From Actinernus sp. WN-2022 (Eukaryota; Cnidaria; Anthozoa; Actiniaria; Actinernidae), in NCBI GenBank assembly GCA_030867875.1, contig JAOWCC010000923.1:62001-126000 (forward strand): a stretch of 64,000 bases of DNA, in the 5' to 3' direction. The translations under genes were made by a program, and so were the position numbers. The notes below the pieces were generated by a model. That model was given only the letters and a program-made list of their open reading frames with translations, made no database searches and had not been told where the DNA came from. Of this stretch, positions 46,635 through 57,454 are shown in pieces. Every line of letters begins with the position of its first letter. The first letter of the stretch is position 1.

Positions 46635-46886
46635 AGTGGCAATTATGTCACGGTATGCGCGGCTCTAGACCACATTTGGTCCTGAATACGTAAACAGGCG
46701 GGAAACATTGATCAGGCTTGGGCGGAGATTCGCCATCTTCAAGGGATTGGGACTGAATTGTAGCCACTTTCCAATGCTACAGATAGAAAGGTAAGCGATG
46801 TACTTTTGGTTGATTGGAGACAGAGAACAGAACTTCTCTCAATGAGCAACAATGTTCAGTGATTTATATTTATATATATATATACA

Positions 46887-47321
46887 CCGTATTTCCTCGA
46901 TTAAGCACGCACACTCAGTTAAGCGTCCACTCTCGATTAAGTGCGCCCCTTGAACATGAAATTTGAAATAAGCGTCCACCTTCGATTTAGCGCCCACACT
47001 CCCCTCCCCCAAAATATAATACATACTAACACAAGCATTACGGTGCTTCTCTTTTGTGTTAAAATTGTCTCTTACCTTTGGTTAAATACATGCTATCACA
47101 TAGCCAGCAAATGAAATACTCAGCAATGTAGACTGTATACGTAGAAAACTTTATTGTTCTTGTTAAAATGCGGCTAATGACTCCGATTTTATTAGTACCA
47201 TATTTCAAAATTAAAAGCGAAAAGAATTGCGAGTCCAATTCACGTACCGTCAGCGCCCACCCTCGATTAAGCGCGCCCCTTGAACATGAAATTTGAATTA
47301 AGGGCTTAGCGAGGAGAATCC
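46887..47321. mobile_element. MITE-like repeat with CCTCGATTAAGC blocks
   Basis: ACCGTATTTCCTCGATTAAG at the left is roughly mirrored by the right end (AGGATTCTCCTCGCTAAGCC in reverse complement). The direct block GCGCCCCTTGAACATGAAAT occurs near both ends (46945 and 47272). Confidence 0.45.
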
Positions 47322-48116
47322 TTCACAATAACTATTCTTTGAGAGAATGCACTTCTTCTGTCGTCGTAGCAGTCAGGTATGTACATGTACAGTTTTGTGT
47401 GAATATATTTTTGATTGTTTGACATTTTACGGGCGGGCAGTCTTCCAACTGTACTAGTACAATTGCACGTTTGATGTCGTTTCTCGCACTTTATCTTTGA
47501 AGTATAAAGCTTCTCCTCTGCGAACTTCTTTTCAAGTACAGGATAGGTACTTGTACCCACAATCCTTTGCGCACTAAAATCTTTAAATCAATTCGTTATA
47601 AAATCGCTGTAGAGGTTGTATATCTTAACAACAAGCCAGTACAAGTGCTGTTGCCAATACACTGTCATTAAAAAACAGGGGGGGATTTCTACGTGCGTGG
47701 TTTATTGTGCTAGGTTCGCAAGGGATTGTGGTCAAATGTACAGGCGCCATCTTTTTCCGTACGGTGGTTTGACCGACAGCCAAATATCTTACCGTTCGGC
47801 CCGACCTAACTCAGTCAACAAGTTGTTTATCACATGCCATATTTTATTATTTCAAATGGCGAAACAACAAGCAAAAAATCGAGCAGGGACGTACGGCTTT
47901 TACCGGCCCGCTCACGTCACACAGGTGCACGATGACGTGACTTTTGTAAATGGTTTTGAAAGGAAAGCGCTCTCTGGGCTGTCCGGGTCACGCGATAATA
48001 TTTTGAATGTATAATAAATCAATTATTGGATTCGGTTTTTCCATGATATTAAAAAAATCATCGATATCCGGATATGAGGTCAGTATCAGCCACAGTCTTC
48101 GGCTGATATAAACCTC
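47322..48116. other. No confident gene
   Basis: A 132-codon plus-strand frame at 47616-48014 has no start context or domain that I recognise. CGCAAGGGATTGTGGT at 47719 also occurs at 6988, a short dispersed repeat. Confidence 0.4.
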
Positions 48117-49352
48117 GACGTAGTTAATTAATAAAATTTGATTATCAAGAACCAATTGATATTAATATTGCATTTAATGCAATTAATAATTTTCGATATT
48201 TGCAGATACGGTTTTGCATTTTGTTGTAATTAACATCCCATCTGACATTTTAAAATCATTGATGAAAAATGATAATAATTGATATCAGTTGATACTTTAA
48301 TTATGACGACAATAACAAGTCCGAAGACTACAGCAAAGCTGATACGGTGTGATATTATAAAAATGGCACTACGGCTAGCTAGACCTGACACAAAAAGGTG
48401 CTCGTACTAGAATGCAGTCATGGACAGCTGTTTCGTCCTCATTTGGACTCGTCAGCATGACATAGCAAGCAAAATGAGCTCAGGCGAGAACCTACTGCTC
48501 ATAAGGCCAACAGTACTCTAGTGTGGAGCTCAGAGAATAAGCTTGGTTATCCGGTGTCACACAAAGAGACCAATTGTCTATGAATTGCTGATATCAAGAG
48601 AGGATGATGTAAGAGAACGAATCCCCATGCCCCATGATAATTATTTGAAATCTATTTTTAGTTTCATAACACGCAATGTAAGTTATTTTTATCTCGGTCT
48701 GGTAGGCTACCGTCGTTAGCCACCCATTGTTCATATCCCCTGGGTCCTCATATCATCGTTTTAAACCACTCCTTAGCACAAGAGCGTCAATATGTTAAAT
48801 ACAATAAAATGCAAAACCGTTTCTGCAGATATCGAAACCATGCAGTTTTTTCAAAGGAAACAATGGTAGTTGCATATAATCTTCATTTTGTTTCTGTTTT
48901 TGTAATGAATGTAAAATAATTATTTGCATTAAACGCATAACGCATTCTATGGCAAACTTTAAAATCATCATATTCAACTTGGTTAATTTATCAATTATTA
49001 TCAATTAGTCATCAATGGATATCGAATGGTTATCAATTGCTTATCAGTTGTTATAATATAACCCAGATAGTACGAGCGCTCTGATTGGCTTATAGACTCT
49101 ATGGTCTATTGTGCCGGTAAACACATAAATCTTGGGATGTTGGGAAAACACTTGAAATGCTCGAAAATCGCAAGTCTTTGGCTTATGATTTTCAAGCATT
49201 TCTTGTGTTCTCCCAACATCCCACGTGCTTTATTTCGCCAGTAAACACATTGAAATGTGTGGTCTATTGCTTAACTAATATCAACTGATATTAATCAATT
49301 AACCAATTGATATTAATTATACCAATTATTAATTATATCAATTAACTACGTC
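48117..49352. mobile_element. AT-rich element with GACGTAGTTAATT ends
   Basis: GACGTAGTTAATT at 48117 is mirrored by AATTAACTACGTC at 49340-49352. The interior is rich in ATTGATATCA-like motifs. It contains a nested palindrome at 49134-49222 (GGGATGTTGGGA arms). No target duplication seen. Confidence 0.4.
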
Positions 49353-49457
49353 AGATTGGTGTTGACAGTTTTCGACATGTCGCTCACTCTCATCCAATAA
49401 CTTGTTTATTATTTTATTCATGATAAGCACGTTCATGTTGCCTGTAGGTATTTCCAG

Positions 49458-50089
49458 CTAGAATGATTGTGGCCTCACTTTCATTTCGGAATACTTCAGT
49501 GAATAATATCCTCTGAATTTAACCCACGCGATACCATGAGGATTTTTCACATTGCCAAGATACAGTCCATTAAGGTGGGAACCGTGACACCTACTGTACC
49601 ACCAAGCACCTTCAAACGCAACTGCACAATTGGCGCTAGAGATATCATTATCTCTGTCTGTTGTGGTAAACGCCATGGTATTGTGAGCACCAAGCGAGTC
49701 TCCTGCAGAACCTGAATATGAACTCGCACTCAATCTGTAGTTGGATCCTTCATTGCCAACACTAAAACTACCATATTTGGCATACACTTTAGTTTTTCCC
49801 CAGTCCTCTAGCTCCACACGTAGAGTCGAGGCTGTCCTGGCCGTCAGTCGGTGAATGTAGTCATTACCCAACCAGAACTCGCCATTCAGGTTTCCAAAAC
49901 CTGTTTTGTATGGATTCCATGTGCGGTAGAAGTTAACGGATCCATCTTTTCTTCTCTGGAATACTGTCCACCCCCCTCCGTCTGTTGTCATGTCACAGTA
50001 GACTTGGAAGGCACCTTGACCGTCAGGGTTCACTGTGTACACGCCGTTCCTTCGTACTCCTGACTTGTAGAACTCAGAACAATCTCTGG
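49458..50089 (-). CDS. Gene A exon 4: fibrinogen-related domain
   Basis: Starts ARDCSEFYKSG and includes GAFQVYCDMTTDGGGWTVFQ, GNLNGEFWLGNDYIH, a DRDND calcium-loop-like motif, then NCAV and a second late cysteine, ending EMKVRPQSF. It is entered from ACACACAG in phase 1, the same phase and the same first residues as the gene B domain. A frame starting at an ATG 30 bases upstream lies in the intron and is not needed. Confidence 0.85.
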
Positions 50090-53000
50090 CTGTGTGTAAA
50101 CAAGGATAATTAGCCATGGTATTATTATAGTTAAACTATATTACTAATATTAGAGATATTTGACTCCCTTGTGTATCCCTTTGCATACTTATACTGCCAC
50201 TCCGCCCATCAGAAGGACCGAAGGGTGTATTACTGTATGGATGTCATAGAATTCACCACTATTATATGTTGTTTTCGGCCTTTTGTTAGACGGATCCATT
50301 TTTGTTTGAAAGCAATGTTCAAAAAAAATCAACAGCAAAGTGCAAGAAGAAAAAACAAATCGGTAAAGAACATGGGGAGAATAAGATACCTTGCCGTACT
50401 TCCAGTTTGGTAGCCGCCTCTGCCCTCGACACTCCAGCAGTAGTAGCTGTACACATGTACATTCCAGTGTCTGACACTTGTAGATTGTTGATCGTCAGGG
50501 TTCCATCTCTCACTTCAGATCTACCGGCAGGCAAATCTCCTACCAGTCGTCTCCATGAAATAATGGTTTGGGAATCACCTCTAACTCGACAAGTCATTGA
50601 AATGGATCTTCCTGGTCGTGCTAATATCTTATTGGATGGTTTATCGGAGAATACCGGTGTTTGTACCACAACAAGGAATGTTTTACCAAGGGACCATCCA
50701 AGAAGATTTTCTGCTTTGCATACATAGGTGCCTGTATCTTGACGTTGAGTTGCGTGAAGTGTTGGCTGTCCATTCTTGACGATGACACGAGCCCGCGGTA
50801 ACTGACCTGATGCTCTCGACCACGTGACTTTAGGGGCGGGAAATCCAGTCACGTGACATGTTGGTAAAGTAACACTGTTTCCTTTTTTAACATAGATTGG
50901 TCCGCTGTCAAGAGACAGACGAGGTCCAACTAGAAATGTATGAAAGAACACAGTACCTTGTTTAAAATAGTTAGAACCGTGCAGGAGTCTCTCACAGGAT
51001 CACAGGGAGCAGAATCGGTAATATTTGTTTTGTTGTAGTATTACTGCTGTTTTGTAACTGATGAGCGCCCGCTCTACGAAGCCAGCACGATACCGTCCGT
51101 GCCGACGGCGCGCGCGAGGCATGAAGTGATGAGATCGCGCGCTGTATGGCGCTAATACTACAACAAATTATAGCGGAGCTCCCGCGCATACATATAGCAT
51201 GAGAGTGAACGGAGCACCATACATATAGCATGAGAGTGAACGGAGCACCATACATATAGCATGAGAGTGAACGGAGCACCATACATATAGCATGAGAGTG
51301 AACGGAGCACCATACATATAGCATGAGAGTAAACGGAGCACCATACATATAGCATGAGAGTAAACGGAGCACCATACATATAGCATGAGAGTGAACGGAG
51401 CACCATACATATAGCATATGAGTAAACGGAGCACCATACATATAGCATGAGAGTAAACGGAGCACCATACATATAGCATGAGAGTAAACGGAGCACCATA
51501 CATATAGCATGAGAGTGAACGGAGCACCATACATATAGCATGAGAGTAAACGGAGCACCATACATATAGCATGAGAGTAAACGGAGCACCATACATATAG
51601 CATGAGAGTAAACGGAGCACCATACATATAGCATGAGAGTAAACGGAGCACCATACATATAGCATGAGAGTAAACGGAGCACCATACATATAGCATGAGA
51701 GTAAACGGAGCACCATACATATAGCATGAGAGTGAACGGAGCACCATACATATAGCATGAGAGTGAACGGAGCACCATACATATAGCATGAGAGTGAACG
51801 GAGCACCATACATATAGCATGAGAGTGAACGGAGCACCATACATATAGCATGAGAGTGAACGGAGCACCATACATATAGCATGAGAGTGAACGGAGCACC
51901 ATACATATAGCATGAGAGTGAACGGAGCACCATACATATAGCATGAGAGTGAACGGAGCACCATACATATAGCATGAGAGTAAACGGAGCACCATACATA
52001 TAGCATGAGAGTAAACGGAGCACCATACATATAGCATGAGAGTGAACGGAGCACCATACATATAGCATGAGAGTGAACGGAGCACCATACATATAGCATG
52101 AGAGTGAACGGAGCACCATACATATAGCATGAGAGTGAACGGAGCACCATACATATAGCATGAGAGTGAACGGAGCACCATACATATAGCATGAGAGTGA
52201 ACGGAGCACCATACATATAGCATGAGAGTGAACGGAGCACCATACATATAGCATGAGAGTGAAATTTTAGCGACATGTTCTTGCCCGCCCGCCCGTGCAC
52301 CAGCGTGCGGAACACGTGAGGTTTTCGAGCTCGATTTTGTATGGCTTTTAACGCCGTCCTGTCCTTTACATTCCTTAGCATTATTATTGCTCTACAGCAT
52401 TGTGTCGAGCACTGTCTGATAGAATTAATCGAAACATTTATTTATCTATCTATATATATATATATATATTTTAATAATCAGTCCGAAACGCATGCTCTGA
52501 TCAGGAGCAGGAGCGATGTGTTATTAGAGGACACACACATGGATGGTGTCATGAGCGCGCTCAACCAATTTCTCAACTCGTTTTGATTGGATATTTTCAT
52601 AGTTATTAGTTTGCGATTATTATATAAAACAAATAGATCCATTCTGCCCTGCGTCTGTCCTCTTTTAGATGCACAGATGACGTCACAACATGAAGAGAAC
52701 ATCAGTGACACCACTCGACTGCGTCTCGTGGAGCACGTCTTTGTTCTGTTTACTCTGTGACGTCATCTGTGCATCTATAAGAGGACAGACGCACGGCAGA
52801 ATGGAATCTATTTATTAAATAACATGTTAAAAGGAATCACCCGGCATTGATGTAACGCGCGTTACTATTCTGCTCCCTGTGCAGGGATAGCATGGTTGGT
52901 ATATTGCAGAATAGTTATGTGTGTGGGAACGTTCATGATCATTGACCGATGCCATGCATTTTCGAATCTTCCAAAAATAAGTGAATATGGAATGATGACA

Positions 53001-54860
53001 AGATATTGTGTTTGGTGGATCAGGGGGTGTTATTACGAATATTTACAATTGACATATGTGACCGACGAATAACAAAACAAATCGTTGCACTTACAATTGA
53101 CAACCAGTGCCGCTGTTTTCTGTGCCACACCCAGGATATTAGAAGCCCTGCACTGATACACCCCTGAGTCGTTCATGGTGGTGTTCAGTATCTCCAGCTT
53201 ACCGTTACCACCCATCACCGACCTGTTCTTGTCCATAGAGCCACCCACTTTACTCCAGCCAATCACAGGCCTAGGATAACCCCTAGATGAACAATGCAAG
53301 ACTGCAGACTGACTTTCGTTGACAATCAACAGGTGAGGAGAAACCACCAGATCAGGGGCTGATACTGATTGGCCAGGCTCTCCTTTTAATCCCGGCATTC
53401 CACGAGGCCCTATGGCACCCTTCTCACCTTGGTCACCTTTCAAGCCAGCTGGTCCCATGATGCCTTGCTTGCCGCGCCTTCCTGGTCTTCCCATAGTTCT
53501 TCCTTTTAACTCCGGCATTCCACGAGGCCCTGTGGCACCCTTTTCACCTTGGTCACCTTTCAAGCCAGCTGGTCCCATAATGCCTTGCTTGCCGCCCTTT
53601 CCTGGCCTTCCCGTAGTTCCTTGCGGTCCTTCTGGTCCTTGCCTGCCTCTTGGTCCTCTTCTTCCTCTTGATCCTTTTAGGCCTGGTCGTCCTGGTGGCC
53701 CGGAGGGTCCTCGGATATAAACGTGTTTTTCCTTTATATTAGAAAGTGATGAGAGAACCTTGCTAATTTTCTCGAGTTTGTCTTCGATAGCCTTATTTGA
53801 GTCGGTAGTGTTTGGCAGGTTTCTCCTCGGTCGTCGTTTTGAATCTTTAATCGTCTCTGATTTGACTGCAATATTCGAATCAACTGTTGATTAAGGACAT
53901 ATAAGGATAATATTTCCTCTGCGAATTTCTTTCAAGTATAACACTGTAAATATCCGTCGTAAGAGTTGTTGTAGGCAATTTATAACTGAAAATAAAATGT
54001 TGTCGAAGAAACGTTTTACATTTTCAAGTAGTAAGTATGCAGCCAAGTCTACACATTAGACATATTTTTCAACTAATCGGTACCCAAGAAAAACACGAAT
54101 TTTGAAGAAAAGGGGTGAAAAGGTATTTGGATAGAACATGTTGTGTATTTTCGCTAATGATTTTATATTAGTTAATTATAATTCAGAGAGGGTTTGAACA
54201 TTTAATCTGTGACTGCAGAAAAACTCGAGACCCTAGAATGCCGATAGTTTTTGTAGTTTTCTTATGAGCATACTTTTTGTTTTCTAAATGAAACCATTTA
54301 GATTGTTGTCTGAGAGTTCCATTTTAAGCTTGGACTAGAAACCCTGGAAATTAAGCAGTTGGATGTGACCAGACTGAAGTGACCTTCATTGCTTCATCGC
54401 GAGTGAGTTTAGTAATCTGGCAGCTTTTCAAGTTCCTGTTATGGCACATCGTGTGATTTAATCCGTCATGTGAAATGCATGCACGTATGAACAATGTTAC
54501 ACTGATCATTTAATATAAAGGGTACAGAAATCAAAGACAATCTAAAAATACATTGATTTGCACTTCAATTAACAAACAAACAAACATGTGAAGAAGTTAA
54601 TGTGAACTCAATTCATTTGGAAATTAACGATTGTTACAGAGAGTAATACTGCCCCACAAACCTTGATTCCTCTGCATAGGTCCGCCTGTGCGTTTGGGCG
54701 GTCTCCAGATGAGGTTCTTATCCAACTGGTTCATTTTGATTGTGTGTTGGTTAAGAATGAGTTCAATTCTCACAAACTCACCACAAACTAACAGCATAGC
54801 CACTAGTGATATGACAACAGTGGTCCGCGATGAAGAGGAATGAAGAGTCTTCTTAGTCAT
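49458..54860 (-). CDS. Gene A: membrane-anchored collagen-Ig-fibrinogen protein
   Basis: Four minus-strand exons join in phase 1 throughout: 54860-54662, 53865-53095, 50929-50390, 50089-49458. They total 2142 nt, or 713 aa. Donors read CAAG|GTTTGT, ATT|GTAAGT and CAAG|GTATCT; acceptors end GCAG, CTAG and ACAG. Order: short N-terminus, hydrophobic anchor or signal peptide, stalk with a short charged helix, collagen Gly-X-Y repeats, one Ig domain, two more Ig domains, and a fibrinogen-related domain. Collagen plus fibrinogen recalls ficolins, and Ig plus fibrinogen recalls molluscan FREPs; both recognise foreign surfaces. Here the two layouts are combined with a membrane anchor, so a trimeric cell-surface recognition molecule is the best guess. 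A 31-bp minisatellite fills most of intron 2. Confidence 0.8.
50390..50929 (-). CDS. Gene A exon 3: two Ig domains
   Basis: 180 residues. The first Ig has GPRLSLDSGPIYVKKGNSVTLP, a cysteine, VTW, then DTGTYVCKAEN. The second has PGRSISMTC, IISW, then VSDTGMYMC. Both show the cysteine pair, the core tryptophan and the D-x-G-x-Y-x-C signature of I-set domains, as in hemicentin and peroxidasin. One exon for two domains, both ends phase 1. Confidence 0.85.
51026..51170. repeat. Inverted repeat around a GC-rich core
   Basis: TTGTTGTAGTATTA on the left and TAATACTACAACAA on the right enclose a CG-rich segment. It sits between gene A exon 3 and the 31-bp minisatellite and is probably a small MITE. 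Confidence 0.5.
51187..52262. repeat. 31-bp minisatellite
   Basis: About 35 copies of a unit containing CATATAGCATGAGAG and TGAACGGAGCACCATA, with G/A variants (GTGAAC or GTAAAC) clustered in blocks and one ATATGAG variant. 31 is not a multiple of three and no stop occurs in the minus frames, so three overlapping 359-420 codon frames arise that are artefacts. Inside gene A intron 2. Confidence 0.95.
52631..52813. mobile_element. Foldback element with CRE-like sites
   Basis: Arms of about 56 bp (AGATGCACAGATGACGTCAC in both, mirrored) enclose a 70-base loop. TGACGTCA-type sites lie at the inner end of each arm. Located in gene A intron 2. Confidence 0.7.
53095..53865 (-). CDS. Gene A exon 2: charged stalk, collagen repeats, first Ig domain
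   Basis: 257 residues. It starts with a basic KDSKRRPRRN segment and a short amphipathic stretch (KAIEDKLEKISKVLSSL, possibly a coiled-coil trimer seed). Gly-X-Y collagen follows, in which a 120-bp (40-residue) unit is repeated almost exactly (53381-53500 and 53501-53620), with an interruption at GMPELKGRTMG. The Ig domain then has LHCSSRG, GWSKV and DSGVYQCRASN. The exon ends ATT|GTAAGT. Confidence 0.8.
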
Positions 54861-55050
54861 GTTTTAGACGATGGAAATTAGCGGTGATGAGAACTCTCTG
54901 GAGTCTCAGGATTTTGTAAATCGACGCCGATCTCTGAGTTTTGCGTAGGCAGTAAATATTATATCTGTTATATATCCGGTCCTGCATGCAGAGAAGTTGA
55001 TATTTAGGTATTTTCAAATGATGAAGGTCACAAGATATAACGGCAGTTTT
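53935..55050. repeat. Promoter/exon-1 module, copy 2 (functional for gene A)
   Basis: Aligns with 4209-6300 and 55420-56815. Shared blocks include the GTTGTTGTAGGC region, TTTTAAGCTTGGAC, the TTCCTGTTATGGCA block and the exon itself. This copy lacks the insertions present in the other two. Confidence 0.7.
54662..54860 (-). CDS. Gene A exon 1: signal anchor
   Basis: MTKKTLHSSSSRTT, then hydrophobic VVISLVAMLLVCGEFV, then a polar linker ending RTGGPMQRNQ. It stops at CAAG|GTTTGT in phase 1, matching the exon 2 acceptor phase, unlike the other two copies of this exon (both phase 0). Positive charges before the hydrophobic core favour a type II anchor, but a cleaved signal peptide is possible. 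Confidence 0.7.
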
Positions 55051-55141
55051 AAGTGAGGTCGGCTAAAATGTACGGCATCATACCGACAGTTACCATGACA
55101 ACACCATACCGTATCATCGGATTGTCTAGCATAAACAAATA

Positions 55142-55325
55142 CAGTGGAATCCCGTTAATAACGAACTCGGTTATAAAGAAGTCCCCGATATAACGAACAT
55201 GGTTTTTTCAGCCCGGCAAAAGCATGGGCTGGAAATGAGTTATAACCGGGAGTCGTTTATAACGAACCTATTTTCCCAGTTTTCCCGGTTCCTTGGCGGC
55301 ACTTCGTTATAACGGGGTTCCATTG
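55142..55325. mobile_element. Pogo/Tigger-like MITE, TA target duplication
   Basis: CAGTGGAATCCCGTTAATAA on the left is mirrored at the right end (CAATGGAACCCCGTTATAAC in reverse complement). TA flanks both ends (55140-55141 and 55326-55327). 184 bp, no frame. Confidence 0.8.
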
Positions 55326-55710
55326 TAGGTCCATTTGAGCGTCGAGCATAGTGCTGTTATTTTTTTATTTTTTATTTTGGGGGTGGGGGTCACGTGATCA
55401 GAGCAGGATAGAGTGTACATATTCGTTGTTGTAGGCATTTTATACCTGAAAACAATATTTTGTTGGTGAGATGTTTTGCATTTTTAAGCAGTAATTATGC
55501 GACCAAGTTTACAACTTAGTCGAGGAAACAAGTGACGGGAGCCACAAGGATCAAAAGGGTGATATTTTTGCCTATACTAAAACTGGATCGAAAATGGAAT
55601 GACGAGTGGGGTTGTTTATGTGCGTTTCGTTTTGTTTTTTCATTAAAAATAGTTCAATTTTAAGCTTGGACAGGATGCCCTGGATATTACAATAAGCAGC
55701 TGGGTATTAC

Positions 55711-55890
55711 CAGAATTCACTCTTTTCATTTGGTGGCCATCTTGGATTCATATATAGCGAGGCAATCCTTTGTTTTTGCCAAGTTAGCCTCGTAGTGAGG
55801 GATAGTCAAAACGAGGCTAACCTGGCAAAAACAAAGGATTGCCTCGCTTTGAATCCAAGATGGCCAGCAGGTGAATAAAAGTGAATTCTG
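55711..55890. mobile_element. Foldback element inserted in the exon-1 module
   Basis: Arms of about 80 bp pair almost perfectly: CAGAATTCAC at the left end with its mirror GTGAATTCTG at the right, GGCCATCTTGGATTC, GCGAGGCAATCCTTTGTTTT. The loop is about 17 bases. Module copy 2 is continuous across the same point (GCAGTTGGATGTGACC), which shows that this is an insertion. Confidence 0.8.
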
Positions 55891-56145
55891 ATGTGACCTT
55901 GATCGCGAGTGAGTTTATTAATCTGGCAGTTGTTCAATTTCCTGTTATGGCATATCGTGTGATTATCCGTCACGTGAAAATCAATAGAAAGGAGAAAGGA
56001 ATAAATGATAATTTTAAAATCACACTATATACATATTCGCACTTAAATTGAAAAATAGACATGGAAAAATGTTCATTAGTGTATGGTTATTTCATTTAAC
56101 AATGATGTGATAGGGATACAATTATGATAGTAAGGCCCAACAAAC

Positions 56146-56271
56146 CTGGTTTTTCACGTAGCCGAGGCGGCTGAGTTCAATTCTCACAAATTCAGCACAA
56201 ACTAACAGCACAGCCACTAGTGATATGACAACAGTGGTCGATAAAGAGGAATGAAGAGTTTTCTCAGTCAT
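56146..56271 (-). pseudogene. Third copy of the signal-anchor exon
   Basis: Encodes MTEKTLHSSLSTTVVISLVAVLLVCAEFVRIELSRLGYVKNQ and stops at CAG|GTTTGT. The linker is shorter and unrelated after RIEL, and the donor is phase 0, so joining to the phase-1 collagen exon would break the frame. It could be an alternative first exon for another acceptor, or a dead copy. Confidence 0.55.
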
Positions 56272-56321
56272 GTTTTAGACAACGAATTTTAGCGACGATG
56301 AGAACGCTCTGTGACTTTTAT

Positions 56322-56689
56322 CACAGGTAGCCCAAGCTGGGGATCTGTTTATTAATATTTAACAGCATTTGTATGGGATTGTTTAGTTTTCCATGTACAA
56401 CGTAAATCTTGAATTAAAATCGACAGAAACCTGTACAGTATCTTCTTCTGTTCCTTAACTATGTCTTGACCATGTTACAGCGAATCTCAGTAAATTAAAA
56501 TTTCCCTTAAAACCCTACCCATACGTATCGGCCTTAGGGTTCTAAGCGAAAATGGTTTTCTGAAATTCGCTGTAACATGGCACAGACACAGTTAAGGAAC
56601 ACAAGAAGACACTGTATAGGTGTGTCGATTTTTATTCAAGATTGACGTTGTCAGATGGAAAGCGAAATCCCAAGCTTGGGCTACCTGTG
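56322..56689. mobile_element. Foldback MITE with perfect 7-bp target duplication
   Basis: The ends CACAGGTAGCCCAAGCT and mirror are followed by paired CTTGAATTAAAATCGAC and TTCCTTAACT...CCATGTTACAGCGAAT blocks. CTTTTAT stands directly outside both ends. It shares terminal sequence with 15976-16293. A 7-bp duplication is unusual among the common superfamilies (hAT has 8, P has 7-8). Confidence 0.85.
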
Positions 56690-56899
56690 CTTTTATACGA
56701 CAATCCGGTTGCGTATGAAGTAAAATACGCGCGTATATTACATTTCAGACTCCAGGGAAGCTGATATATTCAGGTATTTTCAAGTGGCGAAGGTCAGAAG
56801 ATAGAAAGGAAGTGGGGTAGAGCATCGTTTGAGGGTAGCCTACGTATAACTGCCCAAGAGGAAGGGGGAGGAGAGAAGGGAAAGCTCCCTACCTCCCCC

Positions 56900-56918
56900 C
56901 CCCCCCCCTCACACACCG
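56900..56918. repeat. Poly-C tract
   Basis: Run of C within G/A-rich DNA. The surrounding 56820-57450 shows no gene; the two overlapping minus-strand frames at 56988-57322 lack start context and domains. Confidence 0.7.
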
Positions 56919-57454
56919 CACACTACGCGGGTTATGTGAGGGCGACCCCTAGCACGGTACTATGGGTAACGGTGACCGCTTCATGAATTAAAGGGGAATA
57001 CTTGAAAAAGAAATGGCAATTTTACAACAACTGCTCAGTTTCTCGTTTTCTGATTGGCTGATTACCACTTGAAACTGATCTGAGATACCCGTAATTCTGG
57101 GTGGGGATGTGCCGCCCGGGTCCCTAAACCCTGACGCTTTTGCAACACCGTAACTGAATATATGAACATGTACTGTTGCATTGTGAACATTGTGAATGTT
57201 GCTGTCTCGGGGATGCTGTATAAAAGCATTCTGGATTTTCGGCTCTCTTCGCTCGCCGGCCCATTGGGACACGTGACACCAACAACCAATCGGACAGAGT
57301 GGTAAATATCTAATTTATGCAAGCTAAAAATACATCGGCGCAGACTATCATGGGGAGATCGGTTCTCTTAGGCGGATGAACTAATTCGACAATAGGCCTT
57401 TTCCAGGAAACAATCACGTACTAATATATTACTTCAATGACCAATGAATTCCGC

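Larger units (their letters stand above)
55420..56815. repeat. Promoter/exon-1 module, copy 3, with two MITE insertions
   Basis: Matches copy 2 from the GTTGTTGTAGGC region to the ATTTTCAAG...GAAGGTCA block. It is interrupted by foldback elements at 55711-55890 and 56322-56689 that are absent in copy 2. Confidence 0.65.

Noticed and set aside
47616..48014. 132-codon plus frame as a gene
   Set aside because: Weak start context, no domain, no splice partner, and the region contains a short dispersed repeat.
50302..50727. 141-codon plus-strand frame
   Set aside because: Antisense of the two Ig domains of gene A, which have far stronger support.
50992..52381. Three overlapping minus-strand frames of 359-420 codons
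   Set aside because: Translation of a 31-bp tandem repeat; all frames are open because the unit has no stop codon.
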